From Ruminococcus sp. (GTDB taxonomy: Bacteria > Bacillota > Clostridia > Oscillospirales > Ruminococcaceae), in NCBI GenBank assembly GCA_024697545.1, contig JAILFN010000030.1, positions 1 through 56,886 of the forward strand: 56,886 nt of DNA, written 5' to 3'. Positions 19,817 through 28,183 of this stretch are shown here, piece after piece. Under the pieces are notes generated by a model. It had not been told where the DNA came from and did not search any database. It saw only the letters and a program-made list of their open reading frames with translations. Position 1 is the first letter of the stretch. Each line of letters starts with the position of its first letter. A program made the position numbers and the translations under genes.

Positions 19817-21883
19817 TTACTTTACAGTAACGGTCACAGCATTCTTGATAGCCTCGGCTACGCCCCATACGCCGTTTACCTTGGCAGCTATAGCTACCTT
19901 GTAGCTCTTGCCGGGTGTCAGGTTCTTGGGAGTGGTGTAGCTTGTTGTAGATGCGGAGATAGACTGTGTCTGTATTCTCCACTTGCCTGCGAGGTATACC
20001 GCGATGCCGTAGTTCTGAGCGCCGCTTACAGCCTTCCAGTTGAACTTGATCTGGTGATACTTCTCGCTGTAATCAATGCTTGTGATCTCGGGATAAGCTG
20101 CGGGAGTGCTCGAGCTCTTGGGTGTAACGGTGATGGCGTTGGAGAAGTCCTCGTTCCAGCTGCCGTCAGCCTTTACGATAACGGATACCTTGTAGTCGGT
20201 ACCTGCCTTGAGACCGGTCATAACATAAGTTGTGCCGCTTGTCTCGCTCAGCTTGTTCCAGCTGCCGCTTACATACTGGTATACTGCATACTTCTCGGAA
20301 CCGCTTACAGCATCCCACTTGAGAGTAACGCTGTCTGTGCCTGCCGTGTAGGTGATATCGGGGTTCTCGATAATGGGTGTAGGTGTGGGTGCGGTCTTGC
20401 CGCCGTCTAAGTTGCTGCCTTCGGACGCAGCGTAGTTTGCATAGAAGTCACCGAGAGAAATTCCGTTCTTGCCGAGTGCTACCTTATGGTCAAGACCGAT
20501 ATACTTGCCTGTGGTATTAGTCTGCCAGAGTGCCTTCTCAAAAAGCTCATACTTGGGCTCGTTCCAGTCGATAGTAGTGCCTGTGCCTGCGCCGAACTGG
20601 AGACCGTCCCAGAGTCCGCCTGTGTCGCCTGAGTTTGTGTTGAGGCACCAGAATGTGTGGTTGATGTGATGCTTTATCATGTAGTCGCGGAGAAGAGTCA
20701 TCCATTTGAGGTTGGCGGGGTCGTTCATATGTCCGCCCCACTCACCGATAAGCTCGGGTCCGATCTCTTCGGCGTTGATGTAAGCCCATGTATCATACCA
20801 GTACTCATCGAGGAGAGACTGTGTGTCGAAAGCACCGCCGGTCGCATCCGTTGTGAGGTGGAACCAATCCTGAGCGTAAACGGAAGGGCCGTAGTCGTGA
20901 GGTGAGTAAACTATATGCGAAGTACCCTGCTTGGGCTTGATGGGATACTTTCTTGCACCGCGGAAGTTGCCGCCCCACCATGCGCCGATGTAGGGGGAGT
21001 TGTCTCTTCTGTCGGGCATACCCCAGTAGTCGCCTGCCATAGCGCCGCTCATCGACTGCTCAACGCCTTCAACGAGGATAAGTGCATTGGGGTTGACGTC
21101 AAGGATAGCTTCTGCACATCTTGTAGCGGCATAAGCCCAGTTGTTTTCGTCCTTGGAGCCGTCCCACTTGGCAGCGGCTTCACCTTCCTGACCCTTGCCG
21201 TGAGGCTCGTTCTTGAGGTCGTAAGCGAGAAGCGTATCATCATTCTTGTACTTTTCAGCAAGCCATACCAGCGAATCTATCCATACATCGGTGGTAACGC
21301 CTGCCTTGCCGTACCAGAGGTTGTAGTTGTGACCTGAGTTATCGGTGTGGGGGCTGTGGATATCAATGAAAGCCTTGATGCCGTACTTCTTGCACTTCGC
21401 CATCATGATATCGAAAACTTCCATGCTGTTCTTGGGAGTTTTGCCGTCAGCCTCGCAGAAATCGGCGTTGATGGTGTAAGCCGGGTCTGTGTTGCAGGAG
21501 AAGCTGCTTACAGGATTCGGCTTGCCGTTCATCCAAGAAACGATAAGCTCTGTAGAGATAGGAAAGCGGATGATGTTGATACCGCGGTCTGCGATCTCTC
21601 TGAGGCAGTCGTCGGCATCGGCGCTCCAAAGATAATGCGGGCAGGCTTCGCTGCAATTGAAGCCGAACCAGTTGGCGCCCGTGAGCCAAACCTCGTTGCC
21701 GTTCGCGTCATAAAGACGGCTTCCCTTAGCGTGCAGCCAGTCATCGTTGCAGTCATCGTAAGCTGCGGAAGCAACTACGGGCGAACTTGCGGTCTTTACC
21801 GCAGAGATGCCCGATGCAGCGCCGCTGACGGACAGTGCAGCAACAGATGCAAAAGCTGTCATAGTCTTGATAACCTTGTTCAT
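19817..21883 (-). CDS. Secreted GH5 endoglucanase with two FN3-like modules
   Basis: 688 residues. Signal peptide (1-40), GH5 catalytic domain (about 45-465), Thr/Pro linker (about 498-505) and two C-terminal FN3-like modules (508-592, 598-686). The catalytic acid is Glu226 (YDLKNEPHG) and the nucleophile Glu381 (LIGEWGGH). The NWFGFN segment suggests a subfamily near GH5_1; beta-1,4-glucanase activity is likely. There is no dockerin or recognised CBM, so it is not a cellulosome component by this evidence. The FN3-like modules share GSW-type and DFSNAITVTPK motifs with the giant protein at the window end. An operator-like palindrome lies in its 5' UTR. Confidence 0.93.
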   Translation of the reverse strand: MNKVIKTMTAFASVAALSVSGAASGISAVKTASSPVVASAAYDDCNDDWLHAKGSRLYDANGNEVWLTGANWFGFNCSEACPHYLWSADADDCLREIADRGINIIRFPISTELIVSWMNGKPNPVSSFSCNTDPAYTINADFCEADGKTPKNSMEVFDIMMAKCKKYGIKAFIDIHSPHTDNSGHNYNLWYGKAGVTTDVWIDSLVWLAEKYKNDDTLLAYDLKNEPHGKGQEGEAAAKWDGSKDENNWAYAATRCAEAILDVNPNALILVEGVEQSMSGAMAGDYWGMPDRRDNSPYIGAWWGGNFRGARKYPIKPKQGTSHIVYSPHDYGPSVYAQDWFHLTTDATGGAFDTQSLLDEYWYDTWAYINAEEIGPELIGEWGGHMNDPANLKWMTLLRDYMIKHHINHTFWCLNTNSGDTGGLWDGLQFGAGTGTTIDWNEPKYELFEKALWQTNTTGKYIGLDHKVALGKNGISLGDFYANYAASEGSNLDGGKTAPTPTPIIENPDITYTAGTDSVTLKWDAVSGSEKYAVYQYVSGSWNKLSETSGTTYVMTGLKAGTDYKVSVIVKADGSWNEDFSNAITVTPKSSSTPAAYPEITSIDYSEKYHQIKFNWKAVSGAQNYGIAVYLAGKWRIQTQSISASTTSYTTPKNLTPGKSYKVAIAAKVNGVWGVAEAIKNAVTVTVK

Positions 21884-21933
21884 ATAGATTTCTCCTCCCC
21901 TGAAATGAAAAACGGGTACATACTTGAGCTTCG

Positions 21934-21965
21934 ATATCTAACACCTGTTAGAAAATATTAGATAT
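21934..21965 (-). promoter_or_regulatory. Nested palindromes near the GH5 transcription start (candidate operator)
   Basis: TCTAACA-CC-TGTTAGA (21937-21952) is a perfect inverted repeat, and ATATCTAA (21934-21941) pairs with TTAGATAT (21958-21965). Both lie just downstream of the cellulase promoter, where a repressor could block transcription. The sequence does not match CRE. Confidence 0.5.
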
Positions 21966-21979
21966 TGTAAGCATATTAT

Positions 21980-22008
21980 ATTTTATCATTGCTGCCCCGA
22001 AATGTCAA
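21980..22008 (-). promoter_or_regulatory. GH5 cellulase promoter
   Basis: On the minus strand, TTGACA (22003-22008), 17 bases, TAAAAT (21980-21985). Confidence 0.75.
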
Positions 22009-22237
22009 TGTGTATATTGTTAACATTCGGCAAAAGATGGATAAATAGTTGTTATTTTTTAGATATCTTTTACTGATATTTGATATATATACCAAAATCG
22101 TCGTTATCCCGCTTATCATCTGCCGTCATAATGCTCTGCCGCGTCCGGATCATCATCCCGAAAAAAGCTGTAACTAAAACACGGCTCATGTCATATCCTG
22201 GAGTATAAGGCAGAAAACGAAAGAGGAGGTTGCAGTA
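22009..22237. other. Spacer between GH5 and cotJA
   Basis: AT-rich on the cellulase side and more GC-rich towards cotJA. A sporulation promoter for cotJ should be here; TCATATC (22190s) resembles half of a sigma-E site, but I find no convincing full match. No gene is visible. Confidence 0.4.
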
Positions 22238-22477
22238 ATGGAAGAAATTGCAGCAGGAATGTTCGGGCAGCTTTTTGAAGAGCTCCCGCCGCAGTCCGAT
22301 AACTGCCGTATGCCATCATCGCGGTTCCCGAAGGATACGCCGATAGGCATGGCTTATGTCCCTTATCAGTTCTGGGAAAAGCCCTACGATGATGAGCTCG
22401 CACTTGCGCGGGGGACGATATTCCCCTCGCTCGATAAACCGTTCATTGGAGAGGAGGCTGTGCGGCATGGCAGGTGA
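22238..22477 (+). CDS. cotJA: Spore coat-associated protein CotJA
   Basis: 79 residues. GMAYVPYQFWEKPYDDELALARGTIFPSLDKPF has the CotJA pattern (VPYQ, then a GTxFP motif); only the key parts are named here. GAGGAGG lies 8 bases before the ATG. It starts the cotJABC operon and overlaps cotJB by 11 bases. In Bacillus, CotJ proteins are laid down in the inner coat or mother-cell face of the forespore. Confidence 0.85.
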   Translation: MEEIAAGMFGQLFEELPPQSDNCRMPSSRFPKDTPIGMAYVPYQFWEKPYDDELALARGTIFPSLDKPFIGEEAVRHGR

Positions 22478-22724
22478 GAAGCAGAAGGCGCTGAAAAAGC
22501 TTCAGGCGGCGAGGTTTGCTCTGCATGAAGCGAACCTATACCTCGACAGTCACCCGACCTGTGCCGAGGGGCTGAGGTATTTTCGCGAGAAGCAGGCTCA
22601 GTGTGAGAAGGTCACGGCGGCATTTGAGGAGAAATACGGTCCTCTGACGGCGGCAGCTTCAAAGGCTGAGGAAAGCTTTGAATGGGCGATGGGCGCGTTC
22701 CCGTGGGAAAGGGGTGAGAGCTGA
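22467..22724 (+). CDS. cotJB: Spore coat protein CotJB
   Basis: 85 residues, a normal CotJB length. The pattern ARFALHEANLYLDSHPTC matches the family, and position between cotJA and cotJC supports the call. The ATG at 22467 follows GGAGG and overlaps the cotJA end; its stop overlaps the cotJC ATG by one base (TGATG). Translational coupling through all three genes is likely. Confidence 0.87.
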   Translation: MAGEKQKALKKLQAARFALHEANLYLDSHPTCAEGLRYFREKQAQCEKVTAAFEEKYGPLTAAASKAEESFEWAMGAFPWERGES

Positions 22725-23335
22725 TGTGGAAATATGAAAAGACATTGCAGTATCCCGTAAACATCAAGCAGCCCAATGCGGCTCTGGCAAAGGTCATCAT
22801 AACGCAGCTGGGCGGTCCCGACGGTGAGCTGGGCGCTGCTATGCGCTACCTGAGCCAGCGCTATTCCATGCCGTGCAGAGAGGTGCAGGGAATGCTTACG
22901 GATATCGGAACGGAAGAGCTGGCGCATATCGAGATGGTATCGGCGATACTCTATCAGCTTACCCGCGACCTCAGTATCGAGGAGATAAAAGAGTCGGGCT
23001 TTGACGCTTACTTTGTCGATCACACGACAGGCATCTACCCGCAGGCTGCCTCGGGCACGCCTTTCAGCGCTGCGACGATACAGTCAACGGGCGACCCTCT
23101 CGCCGATCTTCATGAGGATCTCGCGGCGGAGCAAAAAGCGCGTCTGACCTATGACAATATCCTACGCCTTGTCGATGACCCTGATGTGCGCGACTCTATA
23201 AAGTTCCTGCGCGAGCGTGAGATCGTACACTTTCAGCGCTTCGGCGAAAGCCTGAGACAAGTGCAGGAAAAGCTGGATTCCAAGAACTTCTACGCCTTCA
23301 ATCCCGCTTTTGATAAACCGAAGACAAAGAGATAA
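22724..23335 (+). CDS. cotJC: CotJC, manganese-catalase-family spore protein
   Basis: 203 residues. The ferritin-like four-helix bundle carries metal-ligand segments GTEELAHIEMV (helix 2), LAAEQKARLTYD (helix 3) and REREIVHFQRF (helix 4), as in dinuclear manganese catalases. It probably decomposes peroxide or has a structural role in the coat. Last gene of cotJABC. No clean terminator follows; a repeat-rich spacer does. Confidence 0.92.
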   Translation: MWKYEKTLQYPVNIKQPNAALAKVIITQLGGPDGELGAAMRYLSQRYSMPCREVQGMLTDIGTEELAHIEMVSAILYQLTRDLSIEEIKESGFDAYFVDHTTGIYPQAASGTPFSAATIQSTGDPLADLHEDLAAEQKARLTYDNILRLVDDPDVRDSIKFLREREIVHFQRFGESLRQVQEKLDSKNFYAFNPAFDKPKTKR

Positions 23336-23389
23336 AACGCCGAAGTAAAGCAAAACTCCCCCCGCCAAAGAAAAAACAGGTTTTTTGCC

Positions 23390-23457
23390 AAGCTTTTTCT
23401 CGTAAAAAAAGCTTGCGGGTCGACGACGTAAGCCTGCGGCTTAACGGCAGAGCCCTC
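23390..23457. repeat. Intergenic hairpin repeat, copy C (diverged)
   Basis: An inverted repeat AAGCTTTTT / AAAAAGCTT (23390-23414) is followed by GCGGG and, after extra bases, by GGCAGAGCCCTC (23446-23457). The arrangement of hairpin, GCGGG and GGCAGAGCCCTC parallels copies A and B. Confidence 0.45.
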
Positions 23458-23513
23458 GTCGCTCTCCGCAGAGAGCGAAATACTCATACAACGTGCGCTC
23501 CGCAAGGGGTGAA

Positions 23514-23575
23514 TTCCAAAACAGTCCTGCGGACTGTTTTGGAAGAGGGGACGCCCTGCAAGAGAGGGCGTCCCC
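23514..23575. repeat. Two consecutive perfect hairpins
   Basis: Bases 23514-23544 form a 14-bp perfect inverted repeat (TTCCAAAACAGTCC) around TGC. Bases 23547-23575 form an 11-bp one (GGGGACGCCCT / AGGGCGTCCCC). Neither is followed by a proper T tract. Together with copy C they fill most of the 417-base spacer after cotJC; no gene is visible in it. Confidence 0.6.
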
Positions 23576-23678
23576 TTTGAACGTCTTCGACTATCGCCAC
23601 TTCAAGCCGCTTGCGGCTTGACGGCAAAACTTATGTGTGCTATCGCCTTTTTCGGGTCATGCGGCAGGGCACTTGGTT

Positions 23679-23705
23679 CTATATTCTTCGGGACAGGCAT
23701 ACTAT
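23679..23705 (+). promoter_or_regulatory. Possible sigma-E-like promoter of the spoVB-like gene
   Basis: CATACTAT (23698-23705) matches seven of eight bases of the sigma-E -10 consensus. CTATATT (23679-23685) resembles the -35, but spacing is only 12 bases, so the call is weak. Confidence 0.3.
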
Positions 23706-23752
23706 GATATACAAAAGCCTGCCTGCGGGCGGGGGATTCGGGGGTGCTGAGA

Positions 23753-25465
23753 TTGAAAAAACAGGGATTTCTTAAAGGCTCTGCCGTGCTGATGACGATG
23801 GTGCTCGTGACTAAGCTTCTCGGACTGGCGTATAAGATACCGCTGACTTCCATGCTCGGCGGCAGCGGTATGAGCTGCTATTCGGGAGCGTTCGCGGTGT
23901 TCACGCCCGTGTTCGCACTTGCGGCAGGCGGCGTGACAGGGGCGGTCAGCAGCATAGTCTCATCGCAGCTCGCACTTGGCAGATATAAAAACGCCGTCAG
24001 GATACACCGCACGGCATACCTGCTGTTCTTTACTTTGGCGGCAGCGCTCGCGGGTCTGCTGACGGCGGGCTCGGGTGTGCTGGCTGATGACGTTATCCAC
24101 GACGGCAAGGCACGGCTAACCGTGATAGCGGTAGCACTTTCACTTCCTTTGCAGGCGATAGTCAACGTCCGCCGCGGTTGGGCAGAGGGTCTCGGCAGCA
24201 TGACCCCGACCGCTTCGTCGGAGATAGCAGAGACTGCCGCAAAGCTTGTCTTCGGACTTGCTGCACCGTTTGCCGTCATGAGATACGCCTCCATGAGCTT
24301 TATAAAATATCACGGCTGCTTCGGAAGATACTGCACTGACCTGCGTGAAGCCGGGATGTACGCCCTGCCTTACGCTTCCGCCGCTTCGGCTGCGGGTATA
24401 GCTGCCGCTTCGCTGGTGTGCTGCCTTTTCCTCTTCTGCAAGACCGCAAAGATGTCGCGCGAGTGTGCCGCGGAGTTTTCCGATTACAGCCTGTCGATCG
24501 ATATCTCACGCGGCAGGAGCGCCGCTTTGCTGCTCTCACGCTCGCTGCCCGCGTCGCTCATCATGCTCGTCGCTACCCTTTCGGGCGTTGCCGACCTTAT
24601 GACGATAGCCCCCGCCCTCGACCGCGCGATGGCAGCCGACCCGACGCTGTTTGCATACCTTGCCGAAAGCGGCATAGCGCAGCCTGAGCGTTCCTCATTC
24701 GTCTACGGCTCCTATACCGCCCTCGCGATGATGGTGTTCGGACTGCTTCCTACCTTTACCGCAATGCTCGGCAAAAGTGTCCTGCCCGAACTCAGCTCGG
24801 CGGTCGCACGCGGCAGAAAGCGTGAAACGGAAAGCATTCTCGGCTCCATGTATCTTATGAGCGCGGGCATAGCCCTGCCCGGGGGAGTCGGGGTCTGCAT
24901 ACTTGCAAAGCCGCTGCTAGAACTGATGTTTCACGGTTCGGCGGCGGAGATCTCGGTCAGTGCCGCACCCCTTTCGATACTCGGCGCGGGTGTCGTGTTT
25001 ATGGGCGTTTCGCTGCCCTGCCTTACTGCGATGCAGGCGTGCGGCAGACAGATGTCCGCTATGCTCGTGAGCCTTGTCGGGATAGCGGTGAAGCTGGCGC
25101 TGAACATGCTTCTGATCCCGATGCCCGAGCTTAACATCTGCGGGGCAGCGGTGGCTACCGTGGTGTCTCAGGCGGTGGTGTGCTTCGGTTCGGTGAAGCT
25201 CCTTACCGATGGCTGCAAAGCTCCGCGCCGCGTGATGCGGAGACTATACGATCCCGCGATACCCGCGCTCCTGTGCGGTGCTGCTGCATATCTTGTCCAA
25301 AGGCTCGTGGATGAAAGCTTTTCGGGCGTGATGCACAGCCTCGGAGTGCTTGCTTCTGTGACATTTGGCGCAATTATCTGTTTGATTTCTTTTGCTTTAT
25401 TGTGTATTTCGCCGAAATATCAGTTTTTTCGGTTTTTCACAAAAAAAAATGTTAAAAGCCCTTGA
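23753..25465 (+). CDS. SpoVB/YabM-like polysaccharide flippase
   Basis: 570 residues with about 14 membrane segments, of the MOP exporter superfamily. The N-terminus KKQGFLKGSAVLMTMVLVTK and the KIPLTSMLGG segment are typical of SpoVB-like flippases. I chose a TTG start at 23753 because GGGGGTG is correctly spaced; a GTG at 23744 is the alternative. Such proteins move lipid-linked cell-wall precursors, for example for spore cortex. Next to mazG and rqcP it corresponds to yabM in the Bacillus yabM-yabN-yabO order. Confidence 0.85.
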   Translation: MKKQGFLKGSAVLMTMVLVTKLLGLAYKIPLTSMLGGSGMSCYSGAFAVFTPVFALAAGGVTGAVSSIVSSQLALGRYKNAVRIHRTAYLLFFTLAAALAGLLTAGSGVLADDVIHDGKARLTVIAVALSLPLQAIVNVRRGWAEGLGSMTPTASSEIAETAAKLVFGLAAPFAVMRYASMSFIKYHGCFGRYCTDLREAGMYALPYASAASAAGIAAASLVCCLFLFCKTAKMSRECAAEFSDYSLSIDISRGRSAALLLSRSLPASLIMLVATLSGVADLMTIAPALDRAMAADPTLFAYLAESGIAQPERSSFVYGSYTALAMMVFGLLPTFTAMLGKSVLPELSSAVARGRKRETESILGSMYLMSAGIALPGGVGVCILAKPLLELMFHGSAAEISVSAAPLSILGAGVVFMGVSLPCLTAMQACGRQMSAMLVSLVGIAVKLALNMLLIPMPELNICGAAVATVVSQAVVCFGSVKLLTDGCKAPRRVMRRLYDPAIPALLCGAAAYLVQRLVDESFSGVMHSLGVLASVTFGAIICLISFALLCISPKYQFFRFFTKKNVKSP

Positions 25466-25490
25466 AATTTTCGGAGTTATGGGTTAAAAT
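25462..25490 (+). promoter_or_regulatory. mazG promoter
   Basis: TTGAAA (25462-25467), 17 bases, TAAAAT (25485-25490), overlapping the 3' end of the spoVB-like gene. The bases around the -35 (AAAAGCCCTTGA) recur at the tRNA promoter near 28824. Confidence 0.7.
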
Positions 25491-25543
25491 AGTAGTACAC
25501 GGAAAAACGCGCTGTGGACGCGGTTTTGAGAGGTGTTTTGCTA

Positions 25544-26290
25544 TTGTATCTGATTGAACAGTCTGAATTTGAGCGGCGCACAAAAGCTCTGCTCGCCAAG
25601 GGGTTTTATAATGTCGATGATCTGAAAGAGATAGTTTCGCTGCTTCGGTCTGACAAAGGCTGCCCCTGGGATAAGGTGCAGACCCATCAGTCTATAAGGC
25701 GTGACTTCCTTGAAGAGACCTACGAGGTGCTTGAGGCTATCGACTGCGACAGTCCCGAGATGCTTCGCGAGGAACTGGGCGATGTTCTGCTTCAGGTGGT
25801 CTTCCACGCCGACATTGAGGCTGAAGCTCAGCATTTTGACCTTGAAGCCATCGCCGATGAGGTATGCAGAAAGCTCATACTTCGCCATCCTCACGTTTTC
25901 GGAGATGTCAAGGCAGATACCGTGGATAAGGTGCTCTCCAACTGGGACGCCATAAAAAAGGACGAAAAACAGCAGGAAACCTACACCGATACGCTCAAAA
26001 GCGTGCCTAAGGTCTTTCCCTCGCTAATGAGGGCGCAGAAGCTCGGCAAAAGGGCGGCGCGCGCGGGTGTAGAGCTTGAAAGCGAAGAGCAGGCAAAGTC
26101 GCTCGCCAAAAAGCTCATCGACAGCGGCGATATCGCAAAGGCGATGCTCGTATGCGCGAATATCGTCAGGCTTTCGGGCGGCGATGCCGAAGAAGCGCTC
26201 GCGGCAGAGTGTGAGGGCTTTATAGAAAGGTTTGAAGCCGCGGAAGGCTCGGGACTCGACGGGCTCACGGCGGAGGAACTTTATAACTAA
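25544..26290 (+). CDS. mazG: MazG nucleoside triphosphate pyrophosphohydrolase
   Basis: 248 residues. The all-alpha MazG fold is shown by GCPWDKVQTHQSIRRDFLEE, the EExxE segment EETYEVLEAI and the ExxD segment EELGDVLLQVVFHAD that bind Mg. It hydrolyses aberrant or excess nucleoside triphosphates to monophosphates. No in-frame ATG fits; TTG at 25544 has AGAGGTG 8 bases upstream, GTG at 25514 is possible. Equivalent to yabN; lies between the flippase and hup. Confidence 0.92.
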   Translation: MYLIEQSEFERRTKALLAKGFYNVDDLKEIVSLLRSDKGCPWDKVQTHQSIRRDFLEETYEVLEAIDCDSPEMLREELGDVLLQVVFHADIEAEAQHFDLEAIADEVCRKLILRHPHVFGDVKADTVDKVLSNWDAIKKDEKQQETYTDTLKSVPKVFPSLMRAQKLGKRAARAGVELESEEQAKSLAKKLIDSGDIAKAMLVCANIVRLSGGDAEEALAAECEGFIERFEAAEGSGLDGLTAEELYN

Positions 26291-26347
26291 CGTTGATTAA
26301 GCACATTGACGCTTGATATATTAAAAAAATTTTGGAGGTTATTGAAA

Positions 26348-26626
26348 ATGAAAAAGGCAGAACTTATCAATGCTATCGCAGAAAAAGGCGGATATTCCAA
26401 GAAGGACGCAGAGAAGGCTCTTGACGCTGTTATCGATTCCATCACCGATGTACTCGTTGCAGGCGACAAGATCACTCTCGTAGGTTTCGGTACATTCAAG
26501 ACCAAGGAGAAGCCCGAGACCACCGGCAGAAATCCCCGCACCAAGGAGACCGTTACCATCCCCGCAAAGACTGTTCCTGTATTCAAGGCAGGTCAGACCC
26601 TCAAGGACGCTGTAAACAAGAAGTAA
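26348..26626 (+). CDS. hup: HU family DNA-binding protein
   Basis: 92 residues. KKAELINAIAEKGGYSKKDA and GFGTFKTKEKPETTGRNPRT are canonical HU features, including the beta-arm. It bends and compacts DNA as a homodimer. The ATG at 26348 is preceded by GGAGG; an upstream in-frame ATG at 26306 lacks one. A terminator follows. Confidence 0.97.
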   Translation: MKKAELINAIAEKGGYSKKDAEKALDAVIDSITDVLVAGDKITLVGFGTFKTKEKPETTGRNPRTKETVTIPAKTVPVFKAGQTLKDAVNKK

Positions 26627-26637
26627 GATCACTTTTC

Positions 26638-26667
26638 GGGGCGGTTCGCAAGGACTGCCCCTTTTTT
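26638..26667 (+). terminator. hup terminator
   Basis: GGGGCGGT / ACTGCCCC stem with one G-U pair and an 8-base loop, then six T residues. Confidence 0.88.
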
Positions 26668-26844
26668 ATTTTTGCTCGGCTGCCGTGACGGTGAAAATGC
26701 TGTTTTCCCTGTAAAATCGGGCGCTGCAACGGTTCTTGACAGCTTTGCCGCTGTCTGTTGACAGAATGACAACGTTGGTTGGTAGACCTTTTTCGCGGGA
26801 AATGATACAATGATATCATCAAATTTGCTTTGGAGGTATGTTCG

Positions 26845-27786
26845 ATGATAAAAAGTATCATTCATTTCATTCGGAGGATCAGCCCTTTTAATAATGACAC
26901 CGAGATGTCAAAGGCTGAGTTCGTTGTCAAGAAGCTGCTGGGGTTTGTGCTGGTCTATGGCGTGGCAGCTGTTGTCGGTGAGGCGGTCGTCATCGGCGTC
27001 CTCACCGCTATGGGCTATGACCCGCTCCACGGAGTCATGCCCGACGGTGCTCTGATGGAGCTGATGTCTTTCGGCGGTTTCGCAGTCTTCGGAGCCGCGG
27101 CTCTCATCTATTGCAGGCTGGTGGAAAAGCGCGACCCCGCAGCTTTGGGGCTTCTCCCGAGAAAAGTCCCCGAGCACATTCTCGGCGGATCGCTGGCTGT
27201 CGCTCTGCTGCTTGTCATAGCGGTCATATGCTGCCTGACAGGAGCTATGAGCTTTGAGGGCTTTTCGGGGAAGGTCGGTATAAGAGATCTGATCCTTTTC
27301 TTTTTCGCGTTCATTATACAGGGCGCTGCCGAAGAGATCATCTGCCGCGGCTTTCTCATGACAAGTCTTAGACAGAAGCTTTCGCTGCCTGCGGCTGTGA
27401 ATATCAATGCGGCTGTATTTATCCTGCTGCACATGATGGGCACCGATATCCTCGGTATGGGAGCGGGCTATGCGGTGTGCGGCATCGTAAATCTGTATCT
27501 CATCTCTGTGATATTCTCCCTGCTGGCTGCAAGACGGGAGAACCTGTGGATAGCCTGCGGTCTGCACAGCGTGTGGAATTTCCTGCTCTATTGCATAATG
27601 GGTATAGATCTCAGCGGAAACGAAAGCTCGGAGGGAGTACTCCTGTTCAATGTTCATAAAGCCAATATAATAAACGGCGGCGAGTATGGACTTGAAGCAG
27701 GTCTTGCGTGTACAGCCGCACTTGGCGTCACTGCGGTGATACTGATTGCAGCAAAGAAAGGCGGGGACAAAAATGGAGTTCAATAA
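26845..27786 (+). CDS. CPBP family intramembrane glutamic endopeptidase
   Basis: 313 residues with about eight membrane segments. The Abi/CPBP motifs are present: EEIICRGF (motif 1, AEEIICRG), FILLHMM (motif 2 histidine) and HSVWNF (motif 3, HxxxN). These proteins are related to CAAX prenyl proteases and cleave in the membrane; some serve bacteriocin self-immunity. The ATG at 26845 follows GGAGG. Its 3' end overlaps the next gene, encoding an XRE regulator, by 14 bases. This pair interrupts the usual hup-rqcP adjacency. Confidence 0.88.
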   Translation: MIKSIIHFIRRISPFNNDTEMSKAEFVVKKLLGFVLVYGVAAVVGEAVVIGVLTAMGYDPLHGVMPDGALMELMSFGGFAVFGAAALIYCRLVEKRDPAALGLLPRKVPEHILGGSLAVALLLVIAVICCLTGAMSFEGFSGKVGIRDLILFFFAFIIQGAAEEIICRGFLMTSLRQKLSLPAAVNINAAVFILLHMMGTDILGMGAGYAVCGIVNLYLISVIFSLLAARRENLWIACGLHSVWNFLLYCIMGIDLSGNESSEGVLLFNVHKANIINGGEYGLEAGLACTAALGVTAVILIAAKKGGDKNGVQ

Positions 27787-28165
27787 TAAGCTGTATGACC
27801 TCAGAAAAAGAAGAGGCTTCTCTCAGGAAGAGCTCGCAAACCGTCTGAACGTTTCCCGTCAGACCGTTTCAAAGTGGGAGCTTGGCGATTCGACCCCGGA
27901 TATGGAAAAGCTGGTCGCCATAAGCGATCTGTTTGAGATATCCCTGGACGAGCTGGTGCTTGACAAGGCACCTGCCCGTGAGGAGCCGCTGCCTCAGAGA
28001 CCCTCTGCCGCAGATGAGCTGCTGCAAAAGGTAATAACTGATGATAATAAGAAGAAGGCAAAGAAGGGGCTTAGAATAGCCGCTGTTGTCTTAGGAGCTG
28101 CCCTGATGATAGATATGCTGTCGATGGTGGTATATGTTATCCTAAACGGCGGCTTTCCAAAATAA
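27773..28165 (+). CDS. XRE-family regulator with C-terminal membrane segment
   Basis: 130 residues. The helix-turn-helix spans about 3-60 (LRKRRGFSQEELANRLNVSR, then TVSKWELGDSTPDM). A charged linker follows, then one membrane segment (about 103-125, IAAVVLGAALMIDMLSMVVY). The DNA-binding part is therefore tethered to the membrane, a layout seen in several small Firmicutes regulators. It overlaps the CPBP protease gene by 14 bases, which suggests coupled translation and a functional link. Confidence 0.88.
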   Translation: MEFNNKLYDLRKRRGFSQEELANRLNVSRQTVSKWELGDSTPDMEKLVAISDLFEISLDELVLDKAPAREEPLPQRPSAADELLQKVITDDNKKKAKKGLRIAAVVLGAALMIDMLSMVVYVILNGGFPK

Positions 28166-28183
28166 AGATCGGAGGAAGAAACG

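Noticed and set aside
19817..21883. Cellulosomal (dockerin-bearing) cellulase
   Set aside because: No paired 22-residue calcium-binding dockerin repeats are present; the C-terminus consists of FN3-like modules.
23514..23575. The two hairpins after cotJC as the cotJ terminator
   Set aside because: They lie 180-240 bases past the stop and lack T tracts; treated as repeat structures.
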